From Actinoplanes derwentensis (GTDB taxonomy: Bacteria > Actinomycetota > Actinomycetes > Mycobacteriales > Micromonosporaceae), in assembly GCF_900104725.1 (NCBI RefSeq), contig NZ_LT629758.1, forward strand, positions 8,642,001 through 8,706,000: a stretch of 64,000 nt of DNA, given 5' to 3'. The position numbers were made by a program, and so were the translations under genes. Below the pieces are notes generated by a model that ran no database searches, was not told the DNA's origin, and worked only from the letters and a program-made list of their open reading frames with translations. Of the stretch, positions 42,367-49,801 are shown piece by piece. Numbering within the stretch: position 1 is the first letter of the stretch; every line of letters begins with the position of its first letter.

Positions 42367-43623
42367 GTGTCGGCAGCCTTTTCGGTCCTTACTCGTAACC
42401 GTGATTTCCGTCGCTTGTTCGCGGCCGAGCTGGTGGTCTTCGGCGCCGACTGGTTCGTCATGGTCCCACTGCTGGCGTTCCTGCCGGAGCTGACCGGCGA
42501 CGGCACGATGGGCGCGCTGGTGCTGGCGGTGGACACCGGGATCCTGGCGCTGCTGCTGCCGTTCACCGGCACGGTCGCCGACCGTTTCGACCGCCGCCGG
42601 ATCCTGATCGTGGCGAACGCCGCCGCCTTCCTGTCGGTGCTGCTGCTGTTCGCGGTCCGGTCGGCGGCGACCGCTCCGCTGGCCCTGGTCGCGGTGGGTG
42701 CGCTCGCGGTGTCGAAGGCGTTCTACACCCCGGCCGCCTCCGCCGCGCTACCGAACGTGGTGGACCCGGCCGATCTGGCGGCGGCGAACACCGTCGCTGG
42801 CTCCGCCTGGGGCACCATGACCGTGGTCGGCGCGTCGCTGGGCGGTCTGGTCAGCCAGGTGTTCAGCCCGTACGTCTGTTTCGCCGTGACCGCGGTCCTC
42901 CTGCTCACCGGAAGTGTCCTGACCGTCCTGATCCGGCGGCCGATGCAGGCGCCGCGCAGCGCTGACGCCGCCCCGCCCCGGGCGCTGGCCGCGCTGATCG
43001 AGTCGCTGCTCTACATCGCCCGGCGGCCCCGGCTGCGGGCCCTGGTCACGGTCAAGTCGGCGGTCGGCCTCGGCAACGGGGTGCTGACCGTCTTCCCGTT
43101 GATCGCGGCGGCGCACGGGGTCGGCGCGTTCGGCATCGGCCTGCTCTTCGCACTGCGCGGGCTGGGCGCCCTGATCGGCCCGCTGGTGATGCGGCCGGTG
43201 CTGAACCGCCCGTCCTGGCTGCTGCCGGGCCTGGCCCTGTCGATGGGCCTGTACGGGCTCGGCTACCTCGGCGTCGCCTTCACCCCGTGGTTCCCACTGG
43301 TGGCGGTGCTGGTGTTCGTCGCGCATTTCGCCGGTGGCAGCAACTGGGTGCTGTCGAACTTCGCGCTGCAGGGCGCGGTGCCGGACGCACTGCGCGGCCG
43401 GGTCTTCGCCACCGACATGATGCTGGCGACGCTCGCCATCGCGATCAGCCAGCTCGGCGCCGGGGCGGTGATCGCCACCGTCGACCCGCGCTGGATCATC
43501 GCGAGCTGCGCGTCGATCACCCTGACCTACGCGGTCGTCTGGCGGATCGCCACCCGGCGGCTGGCCCCCTCCACCGAGCCGACATTCGGGATTACCGGCA
43601 CCGGGGAGCCCTCACCGAGATGA
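42367..43623 (+). CDS. MFS transporter (12-TM, drug:proton antiporter-like)
   Basis: Counted from GTG 42367 the protein has 418 residues. It starts VSAAFSVLTRNRDFRRLFAAELVVFGADWFVMV and carries a motif A-like loop GTVADRFDRRRILI between helices 2 and 3. Twelve hydrophobic segments fit the MFS_3/enterobactin-exporter-like group of small-molecule exporters. The Arg/Ala-rich cytoplasmic linker between helices 6 and 7 contains RPMQAPRSADAAPPRALAAL. It lies between the RND terminator and thrB, which starts 14 nt downstream, so thrB may now depend on the promoter of this gene. Confidence 0.87.
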   Translation: MSAAFSVLTRNRDFRRLFAAELVVFGADWFVMVPLLAFLPELTGDGTMGALVLAVDTGILALLLPFTGTVADRFDRRRILIVANAAAFLSVLLLFAVRSAATAPLALVAVGALAVSKAFYTPAASAALPNVVDPADLAAANTVAGSAWGTMTVVGASLGGLVSQVFSPYVCFAVTAVLLLTGSVLTVLIRRPMQAPRSADAAPPRALAALIESLLYIARRPRLRALVTVKSAVGLGNGVLTVFPLIAAAHGVGAFGIGLLFALRGLGALIGPLVMRPVLNRPSWLLPGLALSMGLYGLGYLGVAFTPWFPLVAVLVFVAHFAGGSNWVLSNFALQGAVPDALRGRVFATDMMLATLAIAISQLGAGAVIATVDPRWIIASCASITLTYAVVWRIATRRLAPSTEPTFGITGTGEPSPR

Positions 43624-43637
43624 TCAAGCTCTAGCAT

Positions 43638-44588
43638 GTGGCGATGGGTTTGTCCTTCGTCACCGAACCGGTCTCGGTCAGCACGCCGGCCACCAGCGCC
43701 AATCTCGGCCCCGGCTTCGATGCCCTGGGCCTGGCACTGACGCTGTACGACGACCTGACCGCTCGCGTGACCACCGGCGGCTTCACCGTGACAGTGGCCG
43801 GCGAGGGTGCCGGTGATCTGCCGGCCGGCGCCGACCACCTGGTGATCCGTTCGATGCTGGCGACTTTCGACGAGGCCGGTGCGCGCCCGCCGGGCATCGC
43901 GCTGGAGTGTGTGAACCGGATCCCGCAGGCGCGCGGCATGGGCAGTTCGTCGGCGGCGATCGTCGGTGGCGTGCAGCTGGCCCGCGGCCTGATCAGTAAC
44001 GGTCTCGACCTGATCGACGACGAGGCCGCGCTGCGGATCGCCGCCCGGATCGAGGGCCATCCCGACAACGTCGCTCCCTGCCTGCTCGGGGGCTTCACCA
44101 TCGCCTGGACCGAGGAAGGTGGCGCGCGGGCGGTCAAACTGGCGCCGGCCACCGGCGTACGGCCGACGGTTTTCATCCCGTCCGAGGTGGGGTACACCGC
44201 CACCGCACGTGCGGCGCTGCCGTCCGAGGTGCCGCACCGGGACGCGGCGTTCAACGCCGGGCGTGCGGCACTTCTCACTCACGCGCTGACGAACGATCCG
44301 TCCCTGTTGCTGCCGGCCACCGAAGATCGGCTGCACCAGGGGTACCGCGCTGCCGGGATGCCGGCGACGGCGGCTCTGGTGGCGGCTCTGCGGTCCGCCG
44401 GAGTGGCCGCCATGGTCAGTGGCGCCGGTCCCACCGTCCTGGCGTTGACGCAGGTCCCGGCCGATTTCGTGCCGGGTGCGCAGTGGCGCGGCGAAGTGCT
44501 GGGCGTGGATGACGCCGGTGCTTGTGTGAAAGGGGGTATGGTGGAACACGCCGAGCGGGGTCCTGTTGCCGCAGGTCGCACGAGTTGA
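43638..44588 (+). CDS. thrB: Homoserine kinase
   Basis: A 316-residue GHMP kinase (GTG 43638, or ATG 43644) that phosphorylates homoserine, making the substrate of ThrC. Motif 1 is VSTPATSANLGPGFDALGLAL. The ATP loop is IPQARGMGSSSAAIVGGVQLARGL. The third motif is GVAAMVSGAGPTVLAL near the C-terminus. In many actinobacteria thrB directly follows thrC; here a MarR/RND/MFS block lies between, and thrB instead follows the MFS gene by 14 nt. The 312-nt rho leader begins at its stop codon. Confidence 0.95.
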   Translation: MAMGLSFVTEPVSVSTPATSANLGPGFDALGLALTLYDDLTARVTTGGFTVTVAGEGAGDLPAGADHLVIRSMLATFDEAGARPPGIALECVNRIPQARGMGSSSAAIVGGVQLARGLISNGLDLIDDEAALRIAARIEGHPDNVAPCLLGGFTIAWTEEGGARAVKLAPATGVRPTVFIPSEVGYTATARAALPSEVPHRDAAFNAGRAALLTHALTNDPSLLLPATEDRLHQGYRAAGMPATAALVAALRSAGVAAMVSGAGPTVLALTQVPADFVPGAQWRGEVLGVDDAGACVKGGMVEHAERGPVAAGRTS

Positions 44589-44900
44589 CTACGCTTATGA
44601 GCTAGTACAGCCTCAAGACCTAGCACAGCCGCAAAGCAAGCGATCTCTGCGGTTCGGCGCACCCCGAGATTTCTGGGCCAGCTGGTCTATCTCAACTCTC
44701 ATCAAGGCAAACGCCGAGCAGCACTCCATGATCGCTGCACTCGCCGAGACCTACCCGTCAAGCCCTGACGGGCAGGGATACCGGTCGAGCTGCCGTGCTG
44801 CACGAACTCCCGCGCCGCTGTTGCGAAGCGGGTTCCGAGGGCACCCGGCCCAGGCTGCAGTTCCGGGTGATCTCGGGCTTTTTCCGACGGAAGGAATCCA
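44589..44900 (+). promoter_or_regulatory. Long 5' leader of rho
   Basis: The 312 nt between thrB and rho hold no convincing gene. Visible elements are the near-perfect direct repeat CTAGTACAGCC (44602-44612) and CTAGCACAGCC (44620-44630). A hairpin CCCGTCA-AGCCC-TGACGGG lies at 44754-44772. The ribosome site GGAAGGAA lies just before TTG 44901. Base composition is less GC-rich and more C/A-rich than the genes. Rho genes are commonly autoregulated through termination in their own leader, and this stretch has the length for that. A TTGACT at 44585-44590 could be a -35 box. Confidence 0.5.
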
Positions 44901-47003
44901 TTGAGCGACACCACCGACGTGACGTCGGGTGTTTCTGACGTCGCTGACGGCGCCGGCACCACCGCGACTGCCACGAAGCGCCGCCGTGGCGGCACCGGGC
45001 TGTCCGCGATGCTGCTGCCCGAGTTGCAGAGCCTCGCCGCATCCCTCGGTATCTCCGGCACTGCCCGGATGCGCAAGGGTGAGCTGATCGCCGCGATCAC
45101 CGAGCGCCAGGACGGCGGCGCCCCCGCCGCCGAGTCGGCCCCGCGCCCGCGTACCAACAGCTCAGAGGCTGTCGTCACGGCTTCTGCCCCGGTCCAGGTC
45201 GCCCCGGTCGAGGCGCCGCAGACCGCAGCCGCTCCGGTGACCGCTCCCGCTGAGACGGCACCGGCCGAGCGTCCCGCGCGGAGCCGCCGTGAGCGGGCCA
45301 CCCGCGAGCCTCGTGAGGCCCGCGAGACCGCACCGCGTCAGCAGCAGGAGCGTCAGCTGCCGGAGACGGTGGCCGTCGAGGCCGCCGCGCCTGTCGCCAC
45401 GGCTCCCGTCGAGGCTCCCGCGCCGGCCGCCGTGCCGGTCGCCGAGGCGCCGGAACGTCCCGAGCGCAACGAACGGCCCGAGCGCGGCGAGCGCAACCGG
45501 GACCGGCAGCGCAACCCGCGCGATGGTCAGCGGGACAACCCGCGTGACGGTCAGCGGGACAACCCCCGCGATGGTCAGCGGGACAACCCGCGTGACGGTC
45601 AGCGGGACAACCCCCGCGATGGTCAGCGGGACAACCCGCGTGACGGTCGTCGTGACGAACTGCAGCGTGAGGACCGCGGCAACGACCGTGGCCCACGTGT
45701 CGAGCAGGGGCACGACGATGACGACGCCGACGGCGATGGTGGCCGCCGGAGCCGGCGCAGCCGTTTCCGGGACCGTCGTCGCGGCCGTGACCGGGACGAC
45801 AGCCCGCGTGAGGAGCGCACCGGCCAGCGTGAGGTCCGGGAGCCGCACGTGGCCGAGGACGAGGTTCTCGTTCCGGTCGCCGGCATCCTGGACGTGCTGG
45901 ACAACTACGCGTTCGTCCGCACCACCGGTTACCTCGCCGGCCCCAACGACGTCTACGTCTCGATGTCGCAGGTCAAGAAGTACGGCCTGCGCCGCGGTGA
46001 CGCGGTCACCGGTGCGGTCCGGTCCGCCCCGCGTGAGGGTGGCGCCGACAGCCAGCGGCGGGACAAGTACAACCCGCTGGTCCGTCTGGACACCATCAAC
46101 GGCATGGAGCCCGACGAGGCCCGGCGGCGTCCCGAGTTCTACAAGCTCACGCCGCTCTACCCGCAGGAGCGTCTGCGGCTGGAGACCGAGCCGCACATCC
46201 TCACCACCCGGATCATCGACCTGGTGATGCCGATCGGTAAGGGTCAGCGCGCGCTGATCGTCTCGCCGCCGAAGGCCGGTAAGACGATGGTGTTGCAGGC
46301 GATCGCCAACGCGATCACCCACAACAACCCCGAGTGCCACCTGATGGTCGTGCTGGTCGACGAGCGGCCCGAAGAGGTCACCGACATGCAGCGGTCGATC
46401 AAGGGCGAGGTCATCGCGGCCACGTTCGACCGGCCGCCGCAGGACCACACCACGGTCGCCGAGCTGGCGATCGAGCGGGCCAAGCGCCTGGTCGAGCTGG
46501 GCCACGACGTGGTCGTGCTGCTCGACTCGGTGACGCGGCTCGGCCGGTCGTACAACCTGGCGGCGCCGGCCTCCGGCCGCATCATGTCCGGTGGTATCGA
46601 TTCGACCGCGCTCTACCCGCCGAAGCGTTTCCTCGGCGCGGCGCGCAACATCGAGAACGGTGGCTCGCTCACCATTCTCGCGACCGCGCTGGTCGAGACC
46701 GGGTCGATGATGGACACGGTGATCTTCGAGGAGTTCAAGGGCACGGGTAACGCCGAGCTCAAGCTGGACCGCAAGATCGCCGACAAGCGGGTCTTCCCGG
46801 CTGTGGACGTCTCCGCCTCCAGCACCCGTAAGGAAGAGATCCTGATGGGCAAGGAGGAGCTGGCGATCATCCACAAGCTCCGCAAGGTGCTGAGCTCACT
46901 GGAGTCCGCTGCTGCCTTGGACCTGCTGATGGACCGGCTCAAGCAGAGCCGTACCAACATCGAGTTCCTGATGCAGATCGCCAAGTCGACGCCTGGCGAA
47001 TAA
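44901..47003 (+). CDS. rho: Transcription termination factor Rho
   Basis: The 700-residue protein starts with TTG 44901 after GGAAGGAA. Its domains are Rho_N (about 30-65, LSAMLLPELQSLAASLGISGTARMRKGELIAAI) and a disordered Ala/Pro- then Arg/Asp/Gly-rich insert (about 75-310) with six RDNPRDGQ-type repeats. An RNA-binding cold-shock-like domain (VLVPVAGILDVLDNYAFVRTTGYL, about 315-395) leads into the hexameric ATPase: SPPKAGKTM with Walker Lys461, LMVVLVDERPEEVTDM and VVVLLDSVTRLGRSYN. Long inserts are normal in actinobacterial Rho and modify RNA binding. An intrinsic terminator follows. Confidence 0.97.
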   Translation: MSDTTDVTSGVSDVADGAGTTATATKRRRGGTGLSAMLLPELQSLAASLGISGTARMRKGELIAAITERQDGGAPAAESAPRPRTNSSEAVVTASAPVQVAPVEAPQTAAAPVTAPAETAPAERPARSRRERATREPREARETAPRQQQERQLPETVAVEAAAPVATAPVEAPAPAAVPVAEAPERPERNERPERGERNRDRQRNPRDGQRDNPRDGQRDNPRDGQRDNPRDGQRDNPRDGQRDNPRDGRRDELQREDRGNDRGPRVEQGHDDDDADGDGGRRSRRSRFRDRRRGRDRDDSPREERTGQREVREPHVAEDEVLVPVAGILDVLDNYAFVRTTGYLAGPNDVYVSMSQVKKYGLRRGDAVTGAVRSAPREGGADSQRRDKYNPLVRLDTINGMEPDEARRRPEFYKLTPLYPQERLRLETEPHILTTRIIDLVMPIGKGQRALIVSPPKAGKTMVLQAIANAITHNNPECHLMVVLVDERPEEVTDMQRSIKGEVIAATFDRPPQDHTTVAELAIERAKRLVELGHDVVVLLDSVTRLGRSYNLAAPASGRIMSGGIDSTALYPPKRFLGAARNIENGGSLTILATALVETGSMMDTVIFEEFKGTGNAELKLDRKIADKRVFPAVDVSASSTRKEEILMGKEELAIIHKLRKVLSSLESAAALDLLMDRLKQSRTNIEFLMQIAKSTPGE
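45513..45656 (+). repeat. 24-nt tandem repeat within rho (six units)
   Basis: Six in-phase 24-nt units encode the octapeptide NPRDGQRD and its variants. Units alternate between a form with CGCGATGGT and a form with CGTGACGGT, giving a 48-nt higher-order unit (45561-45608 is identical to 45609-45632 plus the start of the next). The alternating synonymous differences show that the array grew by duplication of two-unit blocks. The last unit has diverged (CGTCGTGAC). Confidence 0.92.
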
Positions 47004-47009
47004 CCACGC

Positions 47010-47053
47010 AAAACGCCGCGACTCATCCGTTAAGGGTGGGTCGCGGCGTTTTT
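47010..47053 (+). terminator. Intrinsic terminator of rho
   Basis: The arm 47010-47022 (AAAACGCCGCGAC) pairs with 47040-47052 (GTCGCGGCGTTTT), a 13-bp stem followed by further T residues. The loop itself can extend the pairing with several wobble pairs. It starts 6 nt beyond the rho stop. Confidence 0.85.
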
Positions 47054-47135
47054 GTCGCACAAGCTGTCTGATTCGGCCCATCCAGGGTCGTGCGAACCTC
47101 CGTATCCCTGTCCCTCGACAGTCCGGAGGCGCCCG

Positions 47136-48302
47136 ATGATCGTGCCCGGTTACCGGGACTGCCCGGCCGAACCCTGGGACCCGGGTACACCGGTGGATCC
47201 CGGCGAAGCCGAGGACTTCCTGCGCCGGTGCTACACCGAGAACCCCCGGCTCGGGCCGGTCGAGCCGAGACTCGCCATCGTCCGCGCGCAGGTCGCCGCC
47301 ACCGGCACCTACGTGCACACCACCGACGAACTCACGTACGGCGCGAAGATGGCCTGGCGCAACGCCAGCCGGTGCATCGGGCGGCTCTACTGGCGCAGCC
47401 TGATGGTGCTGGACCGGCGCCGGGCCCGGACCGCCGACGAGATCTACTCACTGCTCGTCCAGCACCTGCAGACCGCCGGGGACGGGCCGATCCGCCCGGT
47501 GATCAGCGTCTTCGCCGCGGCCCAGCCCGGTCGGCCGCACGCCCGGGTGTGGAACGAGCAACTCATCCGGTACGCCGGCTACCGGACCGAGAATGATCAG
47601 CCGGTGGGTGATCCGCGGCAGATCGGGTTCACCGAAGCCGTCCAGGGTTTCGGATGGCGCGGCAAGGGTGAGGCCTTCGACGTGCTGCCGCTGGTGATCG
47701 AGACACCCGGTGAGGGCGTCCGGGTCTACGAACTGCCTGAACGGGTCATCCGCGAGGTGCCGCTCAGCCATCCCGAGTTCGCCTGGTTCGCCGAGTTGGG
47801 CCTGCGCTGGCACGCGGTACCGGCCATCGCCAACATGCGCCTCACCATCGGTGGCGTGCACTACCCGCTGGCCCCGTTCAACGGCTGGTACATGGGTTCC
47901 GAGATCGGCTCCCGCAACCTCGCCGACCGGGACCGTTACGACCTGCTGCCGCTGGTAGCCGCTCGGATCGGCCTGGACACCAGCCGGGAGTCCACGCTGT
48001 GGCGGGACCGGGCGCTGGTCGAGCTGAACCGCGCGGTCCTGCACAGTTTCGAACGGGCCGGCGTCAAGATGAGCGACCACCACACCGAGTCACAGCGGTT
48101 CGTCACGCATCTGGCCAACGAGGAGAAGGCCGGCCGTCGGGTACCCGCGGACTGGACCTGGATCGTCCCGCCCCTCTCCGGCGGTCTCACGCCGGTCTTC
48201 CACCGCTACTACGACGAGTTCGACCAGCGGCCCGCCTTCTATCTGGACGACGAGGCGGCCGAACTGGCCAAGGGCTGCCCTGGTCCTAGGCGAACTCGTT
48301 GA
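47136..48302 (+). CDS. Bacterial nitric oxide synthase, oxygenase domain only
   Basis: From ATG 47136 (GGAGG 7 nt upstream) the product has 388 residues, the normal size of a bacterial NOS. The heme thiolate Cys80 lies in AWRNASRCIGRLYWRSL. Other marks are RVWNEQLIRYAGYR, GFTEAVQGFGWRGKGEAFDVLPLVI and NGWYMGSEIGSRNLAD with Glu256, which binds the arginine guanidinium. The C-terminal HHTESQRFVTHLANEEKAGR and PADWTWIVPPLSGGLTPVFH form the pterin and dimer region. There is no reductase domain, so electrons come from other proteins. It oxidises arginine to citrulline and NO. It stands alone after rho; its 3' end overlaps that of the RNA-repair operon by 17 bp. Confidence 0.95.
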   Translation: MIVPGYRDCPAEPWDPGTPVDPGEAEDFLRRCYTENPRLGPVEPRLAIVRAQVAATGTYVHTTDELTYGAKMAWRNASRCIGRLYWRSLMVLDRRRARTADEIYSLLVQHLQTAGDGPIRPVISVFAAAQPGRPHARVWNEQLIRYAGYRTENDQPVGDPRQIGFTEAVQGFGWRGKGEAFDVLPLVIETPGEGVRVYELPERVIREVPLSHPEFAWFAELGLRWHAVPAIANMRLTIGGVHYPLAPFNGWYMGSEIGSRNLADRDRYDLLPLVAARIGLDTSRESTLWRDRALVELNRAVLHSFERAGVKMSDHHTESQRFVTHLANEEKAGRRVPADWTWIVPPLSGGLTPVFHRYYDEFDQRPAFYLDDEAAELAKGCPGPRRTR

Positions 48303-48903
48303 CCGCGAAGTCGTCGCGATGCCGCCAGGAGGCCTCGGTGCGGACGTGCTCGGCGCGCACCCACTTCAGCAGCTTGACCGGGAACTCGGACTGCGGGATA
48401 CGGCCGGCGACCCGGACCACGTACCCCTCGGAATGATCCTCGTCACGCTGGGCGGACCAGGCGGCCCGCGCCTCGGAGAGGCTGCCGCCCCGATAGAGGA
48501 CCGGGACCATCGGCAGTTCCAGACGGCGCGCCCAGTCGACGGTGTCGTCCCAGCCGAGCAGGGTGTTCGTCTCGTCCCAGATGCCGAAGACCAGGAACAC
48601 CCCGGGCAGATCGGTGTACGAGACGCTGCGGCGAGCCCACATGGACTCGCCGCAGACCCGCCAGTCGTCCGGGATCCGGTACGACGTCATCGCCCACAGG
48701 GCCTTCGCCGGCCGATCCCACGGGTGGGTGCCGGAGTCGACCGAGCGGGCGAACATGCCGTCCCGGGTGAAGGTGAGGTTCCCGCCGTCCATTTTCTCGG
48801 TCACCACGAGTTCGCCGTCCAGCCAGGACAGATCGTGCTGAATCCGGTCGTCGGCGGATGCTCCCGGTGAGTCGGGCAGATGGAACGTCCGCGGGTACTT
48901 CAC
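48286..48903 (-). CDS. Short RNA ligase family protein (Rnl2-like nucleotidyltransferase core)
   Basis: A 205-residue protein starting at GTG 48903, 1 nt after the kinase-phosphatase stop. Ligase motif I is VTEKMDGGNLTF with Lys37 as the AMP acceptor. Motif IIIa-like VFLVFGIWDETN, motif IV SEGYVVRV and motif V FPVKLLKWVRAEHV follow. It is much shorter than T4 Rnl2 (334 residues) and lacks the C-terminal domain, so it is a minimal adenylyltransferase. It should join 3'-OH and 5'-phosphate RNA ends made by the upstream kinase-phosphatase. It is the last gene of a three-gene RNA-repair operon. Confidence 0.85.
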   Translation of the reverse strand: MKYPRTFHLPDSPGASADDRIQHDLSWLDGELVVTEKMDGGNLTFTRDGMFARSVDSGTHPWDRPAKALWAMTSYRIPDDWRVCGESMWARRSVSYTDLPGVFLVFGIWDETNTLLGWDDTVDWARRLELPMVPVLYRGGSLSEARAAWSAQRDEDHSEGYVVRVAGRIPQSEFPVKLLKWVRAEHVRTEASWRHRDDFAVNEFA

Positions 48904-48904
48904 C

Positions 48905-49801
48905 CTAGAAATCTCCCTCCGCCACCTGAAAGACGGTCAGGCCGAGCTGCCGCCACATGCGTACCACCTGTTGACGGTCGTCGAACACCCCGACGATCCG
49001 CCAGCGATCCCGGACCTGCTGGTCGAAGATCTCCCGCTTGACGATCGAGTCCTTACGGCTGTCACCTTCCGGCCGCATGAACAGCGCCTCGTACGGCACC
49101 CCCACGAACAACTCCAGCCAGGCCTCGGTCTCCGGGCGGCACACCGCGTCGCGCCCCGAGCAGAAGACGATCGCGTAACCGGCCGCGTGCATCGCCCGGA
49201 CCGCCGTGATCACCGCCGGGTTCGGCTCGTCCTCACCGACCCGGCCCCAGTCGTACGGGCTGCGGCGGCTCATCAGCGCGACCGTCCCGTCGATGTCGAC
49301 CAGCACCGCGCCGGGCAACTCCGGGTCCGGCTGATAGGTCAGGCCCGGCCCGCCCGGATCGATGAACGGGATCGGCAGCGGCAGGTTCTTCCCGGCCAGG
49401 TAGCGGGCGTGCATGCGGCGGATCCCCTCCTCGCCGACCCGCTCGTCCTCGGGCCGGTCGACGTCGCGCCGCACACACTCGTCCACCGGCACGTCGGTGA
49501 AGTCGTGCACCTCGAACGACGCGCCGAACCGGGCCGCCATCTCGGCCCACTCCCGCACCGTCCGGGCGCGCAGGTTGGTGTCGTCGACGATGACGCTGCC
49601 CTTGGCCCGTAGCAGTGCCTCCACCGCCGCCCGCTGGGCCTGGGTGATCTGCGCCTCGGCGTGCTGGGTGAAGAGCGGGCGCCCGTGCAGCATGCGCCGC
49701 AGGTCGTCCCGGTTGACCCGGACCACACCCGGCTGGAGCTTGCGCGCGAACGTGGTCTTACCGGACGCCGGCAGGCCCCGGGTGATGAGAAGTCGTGTCA
49801 C
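48905..49801 (-). CDS. Polynucleotide kinase-phosphatase (T4 Pnkp-like)
   Basis: A 298-residue two-domain enzyme from GTG 49801, whose GTGA overlaps the stop of the upstream ligase. The N-terminal kinase has the P-loop RGLPASGKTTF (Lys15), RVNRDDLRRMLHG and VIVDDTNLRARTVREW. The C-terminal HAD phosphatase has VLVDIDGTVAL (Asp169 and Asp171), FCSGRDAV and GVFDDRQQVVRMW. This order matches T4 Pnkp, which removes 2',3'-cyclic phosphate and phosphorylates 5'-OH ends, thereby preparing broken RNA for ligation. The two ligases beside it support an RNA-repair role. Confidence 0.92.
   Translation of the reverse strand: MTRLLITRGLPASGKTTFARKLQPGVVRVNRDDLRRMLHGRPLFTQHAEAQITQAQRAAVEALLRAKGSVIVDDTNLRARTVREWAEMAARFGASFEVHDFTDVPVDECVRRDVDRPEDERVGEEGIRRMHARYLAGKNLPLPIPFIDPGGPGLTYQPDPELPGAVLVDIDGTVALMSRRSPYDWGRVGEDEPNPAVITAVRAMHAAGYAIVFCSGRDAVCRPETEAWLELFVGVPYEALFMRPEGDSRKDSIVKREIFDQQVRDRWRIVGVFDDRQQVVRMWRQLGLTVFQVAEGDF

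Noticed and set aside
39042..42572. 1176-codon minus-strand frame opposite the RND exporter
   Set aside because: It is a shadow of the RND gene: low-complexity His/Arg/Asp/Gly composition, no domain, and it also crosses the clear terminator at 42314-42352.
44566..44904. 112-codon frame spanning the rho leader
   Set aside because: It overlaps the end of thrB and the start of rho, has mixed composition and no recognisable motif; a regulatory leader explains the stretch better.
45513..45656. CRISPR-like array
   Set aside because: The 24-nt units are contiguous, in phase with the rho reading frame and have no spacers.
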